Part shown: piece by piece, positions 1 to 7,427 of the stretch
Numbering within the stretch: position 1 is the stretch's first letter
Layout: each line of letters starts with the position of its first letter
Assembly: GCA_945869755.1 (NCBI GenBank)
Contig: CAMBPW010000020.1
Coordinates: 1-12,970 of the forward strand
Source: an uncultured Gemella sp.
Lineage (GTDB): Bacteria > Bacillota > Bacilli > Staphylococcales > Gemellaceae
Direction of reading: 5' to 3'
Length of the DNA stretch: 12,970 nucleotides
Program-made: the position numbers and the translations under genes
The notes under the pieces: model-generated
The model's input: the letters and a program-made list of their open reading frames with translations, nothing else
Told to the model about the DNA's origin: nothing
Databases searched by the model: none

Positions 1-968
1 ACTATATTATCTACAGTTTCCAATATTTTTTCACCAGAAATTTCTAATTTATCAACACCTAAGTCATCGTTTATAAATTTAAGTCCACTTCGTACATCGT
101 GAGCATTTATATTAGCTCTAGTTATTTCACTAACAGAATTAAAAAATATTGGTAAAATTATACTTACAACTATTACAGGTGTAACACCTAATTGATTTTT
201 TAAGACATCATAACTAATAATAAAGATTGTTATATTTTGAACATAAATATTTACAAATCTCAATAAGTTTGACATATTTTGAGCAAAAACATTAACTTCT
301 TTTATACTATTAAAAATATTACTAAGATTTTCTTTTAAATATTTTTTTGTATATGGAAAACTACTATATTGCTTAATAAAATCTGTATTATTTATTAATG
401 CTAATATATTTTGATAGCCAGAAGATGTCGTTTTTTGCATAAAAATACTCTTTTTTTGCAAATTTTTGTTTAATTTTTTATAACCAAAATAATTAACTGG
501 AACAACTAAAAATAATAACAACCCTAAATAAATGTTATAATAAAAAACTATCAAAATACAAACAATTGAAATTATTACATTTGTTATTATAGTAGTTAGT
601 GTAGTACATACAAATAAATATAATGCATTTACTGTCATACTTATTCTATCTAATAAATATGAAGGACCTAATTTCGTAAGGTTGCTATATTTCAATTTAA
701 ACATTCTATCGTATAATTCGAGAGAATTATCAACATTCATACCGACAGATATTTTTTCACGAAATACAATTAAAATGTGCTGTATTAATAACGACAATAT
801 CATAGATAAAGATATAACTATAATAATACGATAATTAAAAATTGCACTATCTCCTAGTTTAAATATTGTTATTAATATTGGTACAAGTAATACTATTACT
901 GATGTAATTAAAGTCCCTAAACTTAGTAAAATTATAAACTTCTTATTTTTAAATATATAATTTTTCAT
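1..968 (-). CDS. ABC exporter permease/ATP-binding protein, N-terminal membrane domain (partial)
   Basis: The reading frame starts MKNYIFKNKKFIILLSLGTL at 968 and stays open for 322 codons to the window edge, so the 3' part is missing. An AGAGAGG ribosome binding site lies 7 bases before the ATG. Hydrophobic segments at about residues 11-36, 47-68, 117-160 and 240-275 are spaced like the six-helix membrane domain of type I ABC exporters. Residues 80-125 (ending YLLDRISMTVNALYLF) look like the first long cytoplasmic loop of that fold. The last visible residues (about 300-322) look like the linker before the nucleotide-binding domain, which should begin just outside the window; this last point is inference. 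Cargo is unknown; peptide, bacteriocin or drug export are all possible. It has its own promoter and is separated from the nucleoside importer by a strong terminator, so it is probably unrelated to it. The family is fairly sure, the substrate is not. Confidence 0.8.
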   Translation of the reverse strand, partial: MKNYIFKNKKFIILLSLGTLITSVIVLLVPILITIFKLGDSAIFNYRIIIVISLSMILSLLIQHILIVFREKISVGMNVDNSLELYDRMFKLKYSNLTKLGPSYLLDRISMTVNALYLFVCTTLTTIITNVIISIVCILIVFYYNIYLGLLLFLVVPVNYFGYKKLNKNLQKKSIFMQKTTSSGYQNILALINNTDFIKQYSSFPYTKKYLKENLSNIFNSIKEVNVFAQNMSNLLRFVNIYVQNITIFIISYDVLKNQLGVTPVIVVSIILPIFFNSVSEITRANINAHDVRSGLKFINDDLGVDKLEISGEKILETVDNI

Positions 969-988
969 ATTATTACCTCTCTTTTTTT

Positions 989-1017
989 ATTATACCAGTT
1001 TTGTATTTCATTTCCAA
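989..1017 (-). promoter_or_regulatory. Promoter of the ABC exporter gene
   Basis: On the minus strand TTGGAA (1012-1017) and TATAAT (989-994) are 17 bases apart, and the -10 is extended by TGG directly before it. This lies about 20 bases before the gene's start codon, giving a very short leader. The perfect extended -10 makes up for a 4/6 match at -35. Confidence 0.6.
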
Positions 1018-1035
1018 TTTAAAATCCGTCAATAA

Positions 1036-1055
1036 TTTAGAATATATATTCCAAA
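1036..1055. promoter_or_regulatory. Palindrome upstream of exporter promoter, possible operator
   Basis: GAATATATATTC (1040-1051) is a perfect 12-bp palindrome. With flanks (1036-1055) 18 of 20 bases are symmetric: ttta on one side, caaa on the other. It sits about 19 bases upstream of the exporter -35 box, where an activator or repressor could bind. The all-A/T core makes chance occurrence more likely in this genome. The rest of the 305-base gap at 969-1273 holds only the exporter promoter and the terminator after nupQ; I see no gene or RNA there. Confidence 0.3.
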
Positions 1056-1223
1056 CCAAATTCAATATAACTATTTTATAGTTTTAAATTCTAATTTATT
1101 AATGACTGAATATAATTAACTATGTACTTTCAGTAAATAAAAAATTATTAACTTTAATTTTGTTTAATAAGAAAAGTATTATTATGTTGCTCTATCTTTT
1201 TAATTACTAATATTCTAATAAAA

Positions 1224-1259
1224 AAATAATTAGCAATGATTTCTCACTGCTAATTATTT
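1224..1259 (-). terminator. Intrinsic terminator after nupQ
   Basis: Perfect 12-bp arms AAATAATTAGCA (1224-1235) and TGCTAATTATTT (1248-1259); the stem can extend inward by TGA/TCA past one mismatch. On the minus strand it is followed by a T-rich run (1226 down to about 1215). It begins 15 bases after the nupQ stop codon and ends the importer transcript. The plus-strand side is also T-rich, but no plus-strand gene lies upstream. Confidence 0.85.
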
Positions 1260-1273
1260 GAAATTTTTTTATT

Positions 1274-2194
1274 TTATCTTTGTCCTTTGTCGTAAGGTAT
1301 TCCAAGTGCTGCTGGTGCAGATGATTTTTTAGAGAATACTATTAACGCAATAATTGTCGCTACGAACGGGAACATATTCCAAAATGATACTGGAATTGGT
1401 AAATCTGGTGCTAATATCGAAACTTTTTCTGCAAAAACTTTTGTTCCACCAAAGAATAATGCTGCTAAAGTAACTGTTATTGGGTTATATTTTCCAAATA
1501 TTAATGCTGCTAAAGCTAAGAAACCAAAACCATAAACAGTAATAGATGCGTTAAACCCTTGGCTGAATGTAGTTGCTATAATTCCTCCAGCTAATCCTGC
1601 TAAACATCCAGAAATTATTACCCCAATATAACGGTATTTATATACACTTAATCCAAGCGAATCACTTGCCTGTGGATTTTCCCCTACTGAACGAAGTCTT
1701 AATCCAAATGGTCGTTTATAAATTATGTAGTATGTAAAAATTACTAATAATATTGCGATTATTATTGTTGGATATACAGTTAATTTCCCTACTATATTAT
1801 ATCTTGGGAATCCTTTTTTAAGTAATAATTCGTAAGTTCCGTTATAATGATTTACCAAAAATAATGCTACTGCCGGTGTAATTAAGTTTATCGCTGTACC
1901 AGAAATAACTTGATCTGCTTTTAAATTAATACTTATAAATGCGTGTACTAATGACATAAGCCCACCTGACAATGTTGCAATAAATAAACACATAATTAAT
2001 TGTGGAATTGTTGGTTCTCCGTCAAACATAGTTGTTGCGAAAAGAGAAACTATAAATGCTCCGAAAATTATAAATCCATCTAGGGCAATATTTACAACAC
2101 CACTTTTTTCAGAATAAAATCCACCTATTGCTGCTATAAGAATTGGTGCAGTATATTGCAACATAGAATCTAATAATGATAAAAATGTATTCAT
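1274..2194 (-). CDS. nupQ: Nucleoside ABC importer, inner-membrane permease NupQ
   Basis: This 306-residue protein belongs to the branched-chain amino acid/ribose-type permease family (BPD_transp_2) and forms one half of the membrane channel of a nucleoside importer. It has about eight hydrophobic segments (for example 13-25, 38-56, 63-83, 98-116, 139-159, 188-209, 222-250, 273-288). Family landmarks are FYSEKSGVVNIALDGFIIFG (26-45), GLRLRSVGENPQASDSLGLS (164-183), which is the cytoplasmic loop that contacts the ATPase, and the C-terminal APAALGIPYDK (293-303) typical of the YufQ/NupQ group. The ATG follows the nupP stop codon with no gap (TAGATG on the minus strand), so the two permeases are translationally coupled. 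Its ribosome binding site lies within the last codons of nupP. It is the last gene of the unit. Substrate (purine nucleosides) is inferred from the family and from punA nearby. Confidence 0.92.
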   Translation of the reverse strand: MNTFLSLLDSMLQYTAPILIAAIGGFYSEKSGVVNIALDGFIIFGAFIVSLFATTMFDGEPTIPQLIMCLFIATLSGGLMSLVHAFISINLKADQVISGTAINLITPAVALFLVNHYNGTYELLLKKGFPRYNIVGKLTVYPTIIIAILLVIFTYYIIYKRPFGLRLRSVGENPQASDSLGLSVYKYRYIGVIISGCLAGLAGGIIATTFSQGFNASITVYGFGFLALAALIFGKYNPITVTLAALFFGGTKVFAEKVSILAPDLPIPVSFWNMFPFVATIIALIVFSKKSSAPAALGIPYDKGQR

Positions 2195-3259
2195 CTATTT
2201 TTCTCCTTTCTTTTTACTTTTTGATAATAAATTTTTTAAAATTTTACTTTCAAACATAGCTTTTGAAGCTACGAATAACACTATAAGTCCTATTAAAATG
2301 TTAGCTATATCTTTCGGTATTCCAACAAATGCTAATAATGGAGTTAAAACTGATAAGAATCCAAATAATAATGCTCCTAATAAAATACCTATCGCTGCAT
2401 TAGAACCAATTAATGCTACTGCAATTCCCATAAATCCGTATCCGTGGAAAGTTGTTCCTACTACAACTTGTCCAACAGGCCCCATATTATATAATGCTCC
2501 TCCTAAACCTGCGAAAGCTCCTGAAATTAACATAGAAAATACCATATTTCTATTAACTTTCATTCCTACAAATTCTGAGGCGTGTTTATTAAATCCTACT
2601 GAACGAAGTTCATAACCAAATACTGTTTTTTCCATAACGATATAGTAAATTACAAGTGCTACAATAATTAAAATTAAATCTGTACCTAAACGTCTATTTT
2701 CAAAAATAGAAAAAATTAAATCGTTATGTAGATATCTAGTTCCATTTTCATCAGCAATTACTTTTGAAATTACATCATTTGAACCACGAATATATTTTGG
2801 AACAAAAAATTGAACAAAATATAATGCGATGTAGTTTAACATAATTGTAGTTACTACTTCACTTATATTAAATCTTGCTTTTAAATATCCTGCAATCGCA
2901 GCCCAAATTCCACCTGCTAATATACCTGCTAATATACTGCATACTAATACTAAATAGAAGTTTGAACCTTGCATAAATATTGCAACTGTTCCTGCTGAAA
3001 GTCCACCCATTAAAAATTGACCTTCAACTCCTATATTAAATAATCCTGTTCTAAACGCAAATCCAACTGCAAGACCTGTACATACAAGAGGTACTGTAGA
3101 AATTAAAATTTCTGAAATGTTATCTTGGTTTGTTAATACGTCGTTCATTACTGAAAGAACTGCTGATGGATCAGCACCGACTAAACTTACAATAATTGCT
3201 CCTACTAAAAATGAAGCAAGTATAGGTAATATTGCATTAGTTAAAACTTTTTTAAACAT
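2195..3259 (-). CDS. nupP: Nucleoside ABC importer, inner-membrane permease NupP
   Basis: This 354-residue permease is the partner of NupQ in the nucleoside importer. It is a BPD_transp_2 family protein with about ten hydrophobic stretches (10-28, 55-66, 80-97, 101-125, 136-153, 193-209, 239-257, 273-286, 288-312, 318-332). Conserved family segments are FRTGLFNIGVEGQFLMGG (69-86), NISEVVTTIMLNYIA (131-145), GYELRSVGFNKHASEFVGMK (215-234, the ATPase-facing loop) and GFMGIAVALIG (275-285). The C-terminus is a lysine-rich cytoplasmic tail (340-354). It is longer than NupQ mainly in the N-terminal helix and a periplasm-side loop at about 155-190. Its AGGGAGGAG ribosome binding site overlaps the stop codon of the ATPase gene, so nupO, nupP and nupQ are one tight operon. 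The equivalent in Bacillus subtilis is nupP, a guanosine importer permease; substrate here is inferred. Confidence 0.92.
   Translation of the reverse strand: MFKKVLTNAILPILASFLVGAIIVSLVGADPSAVLSVMNDVLTNQDNISEILISTVPLVCTGLAVGFAFRTGLFNIGVEGQFLMGGLSAGTVAIFMQGSNFYLVLVCSILAGILAGGIWAAIAGYLKARFNISEVVTTIMLNYIALYFVQFFVPKYIRGSNDVISKVIADENGTRYLHNDLIFSIFENRRLGTDLILIIVALVIYYIVMEKTVFGYELRSVGFNKHASEFVGMKVNRNMVFSMLISGAFAGLGGALYNMGPVGQVVVGTTFHGYGFMGIAVALIGSNAAIGILLGALLFGFLSVLTPLLAFVGIPKDIANILIGLIVLFVASKAMFESKILKNLLSKSKKKGEK
2203..2208 (-). promoter_or_regulatory. nupQ ribosome binding site inside the nupP coding end
   Basis: AAGGAG on the minus strand encodes part of the last NupP residues and lies 8 bases before the nupQ ATG, with the nupP stop TAG directly before that ATG. 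It supports the chosen nupQ start and tight coupling of the two permeases. Confidence 0.8.
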
Positions 3260-3274
3260 ATATCTTTCTCCTCC

Positions 3275-4786
3275 CTATTTCTTAACTCCAGCCATTAGTA
3301 GACCAAGTTGTTCTTTCGTTACATTTTCGTCATTATCTACAACATCAATAATGTTTCCGTTGTGAATTACTGCTATTCTATCTGATAATGTTAATATTTC
3401 ATCTAAATCATAAGAAATTAATAAAACACCATTTCCTTTATCACGATAATCAATTAACATTTTGTGAATTCCGTTGATTGCTCCGACATCAAGTCCACGA
3501 GTAGGTTGTGTCGTTACTAAAACTTTTGGCTCTAATTCTAATGCTCGCCCGATAATAAGTTTTTGCTGATTACCTCCACTCATACTACGAGCAGCAATTT
3601 TTTCATTACCAGCTTTACGAACATCGTATTTTTCGCACAATTCTTTTGCAAATTTTGAAATAGCTCCTTTTTTTAGGAATCCTGAACTTGCAAATTTATT
3701 TGTGTAATAATTTTCTAATACTGCATTTTCTTCGACACTAAAATCAAGAACTAAACCATCTTTATGTCTATCTTCTGCTATTATTTCTAATCCAAGTTCT
3801 TTTCTTTTTGATGTAGATAAAGATGTTATATCTTTTCCGTCAAATACAATTTTTCCTTTTGTTTCTTTTAATAAAGCATTTAATACTTCTACGAATTGTT
3901 GTTGACCATTTCCATCAACACCTGCAATTCCTAAAATTTCTCTTTCACGAACTTCTAAATTAAAGTCGTGCAACATATCTTTTTTCTCTTTAGTATCTGC
4001 ATAAAGACCTTTTACATCTAATAATACTTTTTGTCCGTCACGAGAACGTTCATAATTAATTATTTCTAAGTCTTTACCAATCATTAAACTTGCTAATTGT
4101 TCTTTTGTAGTTTCTGCAACTTCTACAGTTCCAAAATATTCACCACGACGAATTATACTACATCTATCTCCAACCGCCATAATTTCGTTTAATTTGTGAG
4201 TTATAAGAATAATTGTTTTTCCTTCATCTTTTAAATTTTTTAATATAACTAAAAATTCTTCTATTTCTGCTGGTGTAAGTACGGCTGTAGGTTCATCAAA
4301 TATTAAAATATCAGCACTACGATAAAGCATTTTTAATATTTCTACACGTTGTTGCATACCTACAGTTATATCACTAACTAACGATTTAGGATTAACTTCT
4401 AAACCATATTTAATTGATAAGTCATGAATTTTTTTACATGCTTCTTCAATATCAATTTTTCCACCTTTGACTTCTTCCATTCCTAAAATGATATTTTCAG
4501 CTACAGTGAAATTTTTAATTAGTTTAAAATGTTGATGCACCATTCCGATTCCTAATTCATTAGCATGTTTAGGATCTTTTATATTAACTTCTTTTCCATT
4601 TAATTTAATAACACCTTCTTCTTGATGATACATACCAAAAAGAACAGACATTAAAGTTGATTTACCTGCACCATTTTCTCCAAGTAGAGCATGTATCTCA
4701 TTCTTTTTTACCTGAATCGTTATGTCTTTATTTGCGTAGAAGTCACCAAACTTTTTTGTTATGTTTAGCATTTCTATTGCATACAT
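3275..4786 (-). CDS. nupO: Nucleoside ABC importer ATPase with two ABC domains (NupO)
   Basis: This 503-residue cytoplasmic ATPase powers the importer. It has two fused ABC domains, as in sugar (RbsA) and BMP-type nucleoside systems. The first half has Walker A GENGAGKS (36-43), Q-loop Q85, Walker B LIFDEP (161-166) and H-loop H197, but its signature motif is degraded to TVGMQQR (141-147). The second half has a good signature MSGGNQQ (402-408), but a Walker A without lysine (GVDGNGQQQ, 289-297), a Walker B TTQP in place of DEP (425-428) and tyrosine in place of the H-loop histidine (459). One complete composite ATP site (first Walker A with second signature) and one dead site are expected, as is usual in this family. 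The start is supported by AGAGAGG 7 bases before the ATG. It has its own promoter after the terminator of the preceding gene and is followed closely by nupP. Confidence 0.94.
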   Translation of the reverse strand: MYAIEMLNITKKFGDFYANKDITIQVKKNEIHALLGENGAGKSTLMSVLFGMYHQEEGVIKLNGKEVNIKDPKHANELGIGMVHQHFKLIKNFTVAENIILGMEEVKGGKIDIEEACKKIHDLSIKYGLEVNPKSLVSDITVGMQQRVEILKMLYRSADILIFDEPTAVLTPAEIEEFLVILKNLKDEGKTIILITHKLNEIMAVGDRCSIIRRGEYFGTVEVAETTKEQLASLMIGKDLEIINYERSRDGQKVLLDVKGLYADTKEKKDMLHDFNLEVREREILGIAGVDGNGQQQFVEVLNALLKETKGKIVFDGKDITSLSTSKRKELGLEIIAEDRHKDGLVLDFSVEENAVLENYYTNKFASSGFLKKGAISKFAKELCEKYDVRKAGNEKIAARSMSGGNQQKLIIGRALELEPKVLVTTQPTRGLDVGAINGIHKMLIDYRDKGNGVLLISYDLDEILTLSDRIAVIHNGNIIDVVDNDENVTKEQLGLLMAGVKK

Positions 4787-4821
4787 ATATATACCTCTCT
4801 TAAATTATTTTATACTATATT

Positions 4822-4851
4822 ATTATAATATATTTTTATAAAATAGTACAA
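4822..4851 (-). promoter_or_regulatory. Promoter of nupOPQ
   Basis: Minus strand TTGTAC (4846-4851) and a perfect TATAAT (4822-4827) with 18-base spacing, lying between the terminator of the preceding binding-protein gene and the nupO ribosome binding site. The -35 matches only 3/6, so the assignment rests on the -10 and position. Several other A/T hexamers nearby could also serve. Confidence 0.45.
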
Positions 4852-4869
4852 TATTTTAAAACGTTTTAT
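4852..4869. promoter_or_regulatory. cre-like palindrome AAAACGTTTT next to the nupOPQ -35
   Basis: The perfect palindrome AAAACGTTTT (4858-4867) directly abuts the proposed -35. On the minus strand the 14 bases at 4856-4869 match the cre consensus TGWAARCGYTWNCW at 11 positions. It also belongs to a 16-bp sequence (4852-4867) repeated with one change at 6187-6202. CcpA control is a possibility, weakly supported here. Confidence 0.25.
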
Positions 4870-4898
4870 TATAATTTATATCACTATTTTTAGAAAAT

Positions 4899-4930
4899 AA
4901 AATCCTTAGTTAAATTTAACTAAGGATTTT
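4899..4930 (-). terminator. Intrinsic terminator after the second binding-protein gene
   Basis: A 32-base perfect palindrome (arms 4899-4914 and 4915-4930, centre AAATTT) with CCTTAG/CTAAGG in the stem. On the minus strand it ends in ATTTTATTTT. It begins 19 bases after the stop codon of the lipoprotein gene and separates it from nupO, so most transcripts of the binding protein should end here; read-through could still reach nupO. Confidence 0.85.
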
Positions 4931-4949
4931 GTTAATTTTAAGTTAGAGA

Positions 4950-6059
4950 TTAAACTTCTCCCTCAATTTTATCTTTGTTTGGTAATTCTTCACCACTTTG
5001 TGCAACTTTTACTTTTCCTGCTTTTAAAGATTCACCAGCTTCAAGAACTTTTTTGTAAATATCATCAGAAAGGTTAGGGTTCTTCTCTGGAATACCCACT
5101 CCGTTATCTTTTATTGTAAGAACTTGAGCATTAGCCGCCCCACCTTTAAATGTTCCAGCTTTAATTGAATCTAATACTGTTTTTACAGCTACGTCAATAC
5201 GTTTTACAGCTGATGTTAATACTACAGATTTTTCTACTTCTTTTCCGTCTTTATCAGTAGCTTTGAAAATTCCATCTTCATATTGATCTTTATCTACACC
5301 GATAACCCAGTGTTTAACTTCTCCGCTTTCTTTAAGATCGTTTGTAGCTCTTTCTTGTGCTTCTTTAAATGCTCCAAGACCTGTAGCTCCTGCTGCTGCA
5401 AAAATAATATCTGCACCTTCATCATACATTGTTGCTGCTAAAGTTTTACCTTTATTCGCATCATCAAATACTCCACTGTATTGGTAGAAAATTTGAATAT
5501 CTGGATTAGCTGCTTTAGCTCCTTGTACAAATCCTACACCAAATTTAATTACTGGAGGAATTTTAGCTCCACCGATATAACCAAGTTTTCCAGTTTTAGA
5601 TTGTAATCCTGCCGCATACCCTACTAAATATCCAGCTTCTTCTTCGCTAAATGTTACTGAAGCAACATTAGGTACATCTACTACTGCGTCAATTAAAATG
5701 TATTTTACATTTTCAAATTTTTTAGCTACTTCTGGTAATGATTTTTCAAAATAAAAACCTGCAATAGATACTACGTCAGCTACTTTAGATGCTGTTTCTA
5801 AGTTTGGAACTATTTTATCTTGACTTTTAGTTTCAATTCCTTGCAACGCTGTTCCGTTGTTAGCTTTTGTCCAAGCTTCTACTGCTTCTGCATTACTTTG
5901 GTTAAAACTTTTATCTTTAAGTCCACCTTGGTCAGTTACAACACCAACTTTTAATCCTTTCGATTCTTCTGTAGTTGAGCTGTTGCTTTTTGAAGAACAA
6001 CCAACTAAAATTAATGCAGCTGATAAAACTACTGCTAAAAATGAAAATAATTTTTTCAT
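4950..6059 (-). CDS. bmpA: BMP-family nucleoside-binding lipoprotein (second paralog)
   Basis: This 369-residue extracellular lipoprotein is the substrate receptor of the nucleoside importer. It opens with MKKLFSFLAVVLSAALILVG followed by Cys21, a signal peptide with an LVGC lipobox, then a serine-rich linker. The mature part is a BMP/PnrA (Med) domain: VGVVTDQGGLKDKSFNQSN (about 39-57), a hinge-region GYIGG, FVQGAKAANPDI, IIFAAAGATGLGAFKEAQER and WVIGVDKDQYEDG in order. The longer frame beginning at 6107 adds 16 residues that break the signal-peptide pattern. The start at 6059 is preferred because AAAGGAG lies 11 bases before it. It resembles the preceding gene product over its whole length (roughly 60 percent identical by eye) and is a tandem duplicate. 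It has its own promoter upstream and terminator downstream. Nucleoside binding is known for the family; the exact ligand is inferred. Confidence 0.93.
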   Translation of the reverse strand: MKKLFSFLAVVLSAALILVGCSSKSNSSTTEESKGLKVGVVTDQGGLKDKSFNQSNAEAVEAWTKANNGTALQGIETKSQDKIVPNLETASKVADVVSIAGFYFEKSLPEVAKKFENVKYILIDAVVDVPNVASVTFSEEEAGYLVGYAAGLQSKTGKLGYIGGAKIPPVIKFGVGFVQGAKAANPDIQIFYQYSGVFDDANKGKTLAATMYDEGADIIFAAAGATGLGAFKEAQERATNDLKESGEVKHWVIGVDKDQYEDGIFKATDKDGKEVEKSVVLTSAVKRIDVAVKTVLDSIKAGTFKGGAANAQVLTIKDNGVGIPEKNPNLSDDIYKKVLEAGESLKAGKVKVAQSGEELPNKDKIEGEV

Positions 6060-6070
6060 GTTAAGTGTTT

Positions 6071-6077
6071 CTCCTTT
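6071..6077 (-). promoter_or_regulatory. Ribosome binding site fixing the start of the second BMP gene
   Basis: AAAGGAG on the minus strand lies 11 bases before the ATG at 6059 and directly inside the longer open frame that begins at 6107. It and the signal peptide together decide for the shorter protein. Confidence 0.8.
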
Positions 6078-6097
6078 GAGTGTTATTTTATAAAAAG

Positions 6098-6126
6098 ATA
6101 ATAACATATTTTATTTATAATATCAA
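6098..6126 (-). promoter_or_regulatory. Promoter of the second BMP gene
   Basis: Minus strand TTGATA (6121-6126) and TATTAT (6098-6103) at 17-base spacing, with TG extending the -10 (ATGTTATTAT). Each hexamer matches 5/6. The -10 lies 38 bases before the start codon. The sequence AATATGTTATT around the -10 is shared with the promoter of the paralog at 7388, at nearly the same distance from the start codon. Confidence 0.75.
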
Positions 6127-6158
6127 TATTTTTGTTTTATATTTTGATTATATTTTTT

Positions 6159-6183
6159 GAACGTTCGTAAACTAGCGTTTACA
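6159..6183. promoter_or_regulatory. Composite operator candidate: cre-like palindrome plus GAACGTTC
   Basis: GTAAACTAGCGTTTAC (6167-6182) has perfect 6-bp arms around TAGC. The minus-strand 14-mer at 6170-6183 (TGTAAACGCTAGTT) fits the CcpA cre consensus TGWAARCGYTWNCW at 13 positions. It abuts a second palindrome, GAACGTTC (6159-6166). The minus-strand stretch GTTTACGAACGTT (6160-6172) fits the PurBox pattern AWWWCCGAACWWT at 10 of 13. It lies about 33-57 bases upstream of the -35 of the second BMP gene. Carbon or purine control is inference. Confidence 0.45.
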
Positions 6184-6228
6184 TTTTATTTTAAATCGTT
6201 TTAAAATTATTTTGTTAATTTTTTTAAT

Positions 6229-6270
6229 AAAAAATAAAACTTCTAGATAACACTAGAAGTTTTATTTTTT
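6229..6270 (-). terminator. Intrinsic terminator after the first BMP gene
   Basis: Two perfectly complementary 18-base arms (6229-6246 and 6253-6270) enclose a 6-base loop; the core is CTTCTAG/CTAGAAG and the outer part is A/T. On the minus strand the hairpin ends in a run of six T. It starts 5 bases after the stop codon and separates the two binding-protein genes. Confidence 0.85.
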
Positions 6271-6275
6271 ACATT

Positions 6276-7388
6276 TTAAAGTTCCCCAGAAATTTTTGAT
6301 TTTTCTACTTCACTTAATTCATCTGCTTTAGCTTTAACAACTATTTTTTCTGATTCAATATCTGCTATTACAGTTTTAATTTTATCACTTGTTTCTTTTG
6401 GTAGATTTGGATTTTCTGCTGGTAATCTCAATCCTTTTTCTTTAATACCAAATGTTAATACAGTATTTCCTGTGAATGTTCCTGCTTTAATTCTGTCTAA
6501 TATATCTTTAACAGCAACATCTACACTCTTCATAGCAGAAGTTACGATAACAGATTTCTCTACATCTTTTCCATCTTTGTCTTTAGCTTTGAATAATCCA
6601 TCTTCATATTGGTCTTTATCTACACCGATAACCCAATGTTTAACTTCTCCACTTTCTTTAACATCATTAACTGCTCTTTCTTGTGCCTCTTTAATAGCAC
6701 CATTACCTGTGTTACCAGCTGCAGTAAAGATTACATCGACACCTTCATCATACATTGTAGCTGCCAATGTTTTTCCTTTGTTAATGTCTGCAAAAGTTCC
6801 ACTATATTGATAGTAAATTTCAATATCTGGATTTACAGCTTTTGCTCCCTGAACAAATCCTAAACCGAATTTTTCTACTGGTGGAATTTTTAATCCTCCA
6901 ATAAATCCAACTTTTCCAGTTTTAGAATGTAAAGCAGCAACATATCCAGCTAAATATCCAGATTCTTGTTCTTTGAATACAGCTGACATTATATTGTCTC
7001 CTTTAACTGCTGCATCAATATAAACATATTTTACATTTGGAAATTCTTTTGCTACTTTTGGAATTTCTTCTTCAAAGTCATATCCAGCTACTGAAACAAC
7101 ATCAGAAAGTCCAGAAACATTTTTTAAGTTTGGTGCAATATCAGCAGTTGTTTTGTTTTCAACTGGGTTATGTGCAACCGCCCCATTTGCTTTTGCCCAT
7201 GCTTGAACTCCTTCTATGTTAGCTTGGTTAAAACTTTTATCTTTTGCTCCACCTTCACCAATAACTACACCTATTTTTAGTGCATTTTTATCAGTTGTAG
7301 TTGTAGATGATTCTTTTTTAGAAGAACAACCTGTAAAAATTAAAATTGCCGATAGCAATACTGCCATCACTGAAATTATTTTCTTCAT
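6276..7388 (-). CDS. bmpA: BMP-family nucleoside-binding lipoprotein (first paralog)
   Basis: This 370-residue lipoprotein begins MKKIISVMAVLLSAILIFTG and then Cys21, giving an FTGC lipobox and membrane anchoring after cleavage. A serine/threonine linker leads into a BMP/PnrA ligand-binding domain with IGVVIGEGGAKDKSFNQAN, a GFIGG hinge segment, FVQGAKAVNPDI, VIFTAAGNTGNGAIKEAQER and HWVIGVDKDQYEDG in order. Full family length is present. The start is supported by AAGGGGG 11 bases upstream. It is a tandem paralog of the next gene, most alike in the C-terminal lobe and least alike in the linker and last 60 residues. That difference could mean different ligand preference or simply drift. It is divergent from the purine nucleoside phosphorylase gene across a 211-base gap carrying both promoters, which supports purine nucleosides as ligands. 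Confidence 0.93.
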   Translation of the reverse strand: MKKIISVMAVLLSAILIFTGCSSKKESSTTTTDKNALKIGVVIGEGGAKDKSFNQANIEGVQAWAKANGAVAHNPVENKTTADIAPNLKNVSGLSDVVSVAGYDFEEEIPKVAKEFPNVKYVYIDAAVKGDNIMSAVFKEQESGYLAGYVAALHSKTGKVGFIGGLKIPPVEKFGLGFVQGAKAVNPDIEIYYQYSGTFADINKGKTLAATMYDEGVDVIFTAAGNTGNGAIKEAQERAVNDVKESGEVKHWVIGVDKDQYEDGLFKAKDKDGKDVEKSVIVTSAMKSVDVAVKDILDRIKAGTFTGNTVLTFGIKEKGLRLPAENPNLPKETSDKIKTVIADIESEKIVVKAKADELSEVEKSKISGEL

Positions 7389-7427
7389 AGAAAATATATC
7401 CCCCTTGAATTATTTTTTATATAATAT

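Noticed and set aside
1027..1032. Minus-strand TTGACG as -35 of the exporter promoter
   Set aside because: The only good -10 lies 32 bases away; TTGGAA at 1012-1017 has the proper 17-base distance.
6060..6107. Upstream start for the second BMP gene (16 extra residues)
   Set aside because: The longer form puts a polar stretch before the signal peptide, overlaps the ribosome binding site and -10 region, and has no ribosome binding site of its own.
6472..6810. Plus-strand open frame of 112 codons
   Set aside because: It lies wholly antisense to a full-length BMP gene with a clear signal peptide and domain, has no ribosome binding site, and its composition is that of a reverse-complement shadow. 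The same holds for the plus-strand frames at 2298-2615, 3117-3365, 5857-6093, 6609-6863, 7037-7222, 7216-7434, 10343-10537, 10953-11138 and 12203-12391, and the minus-strand frame at 8511-8696 inside hit.
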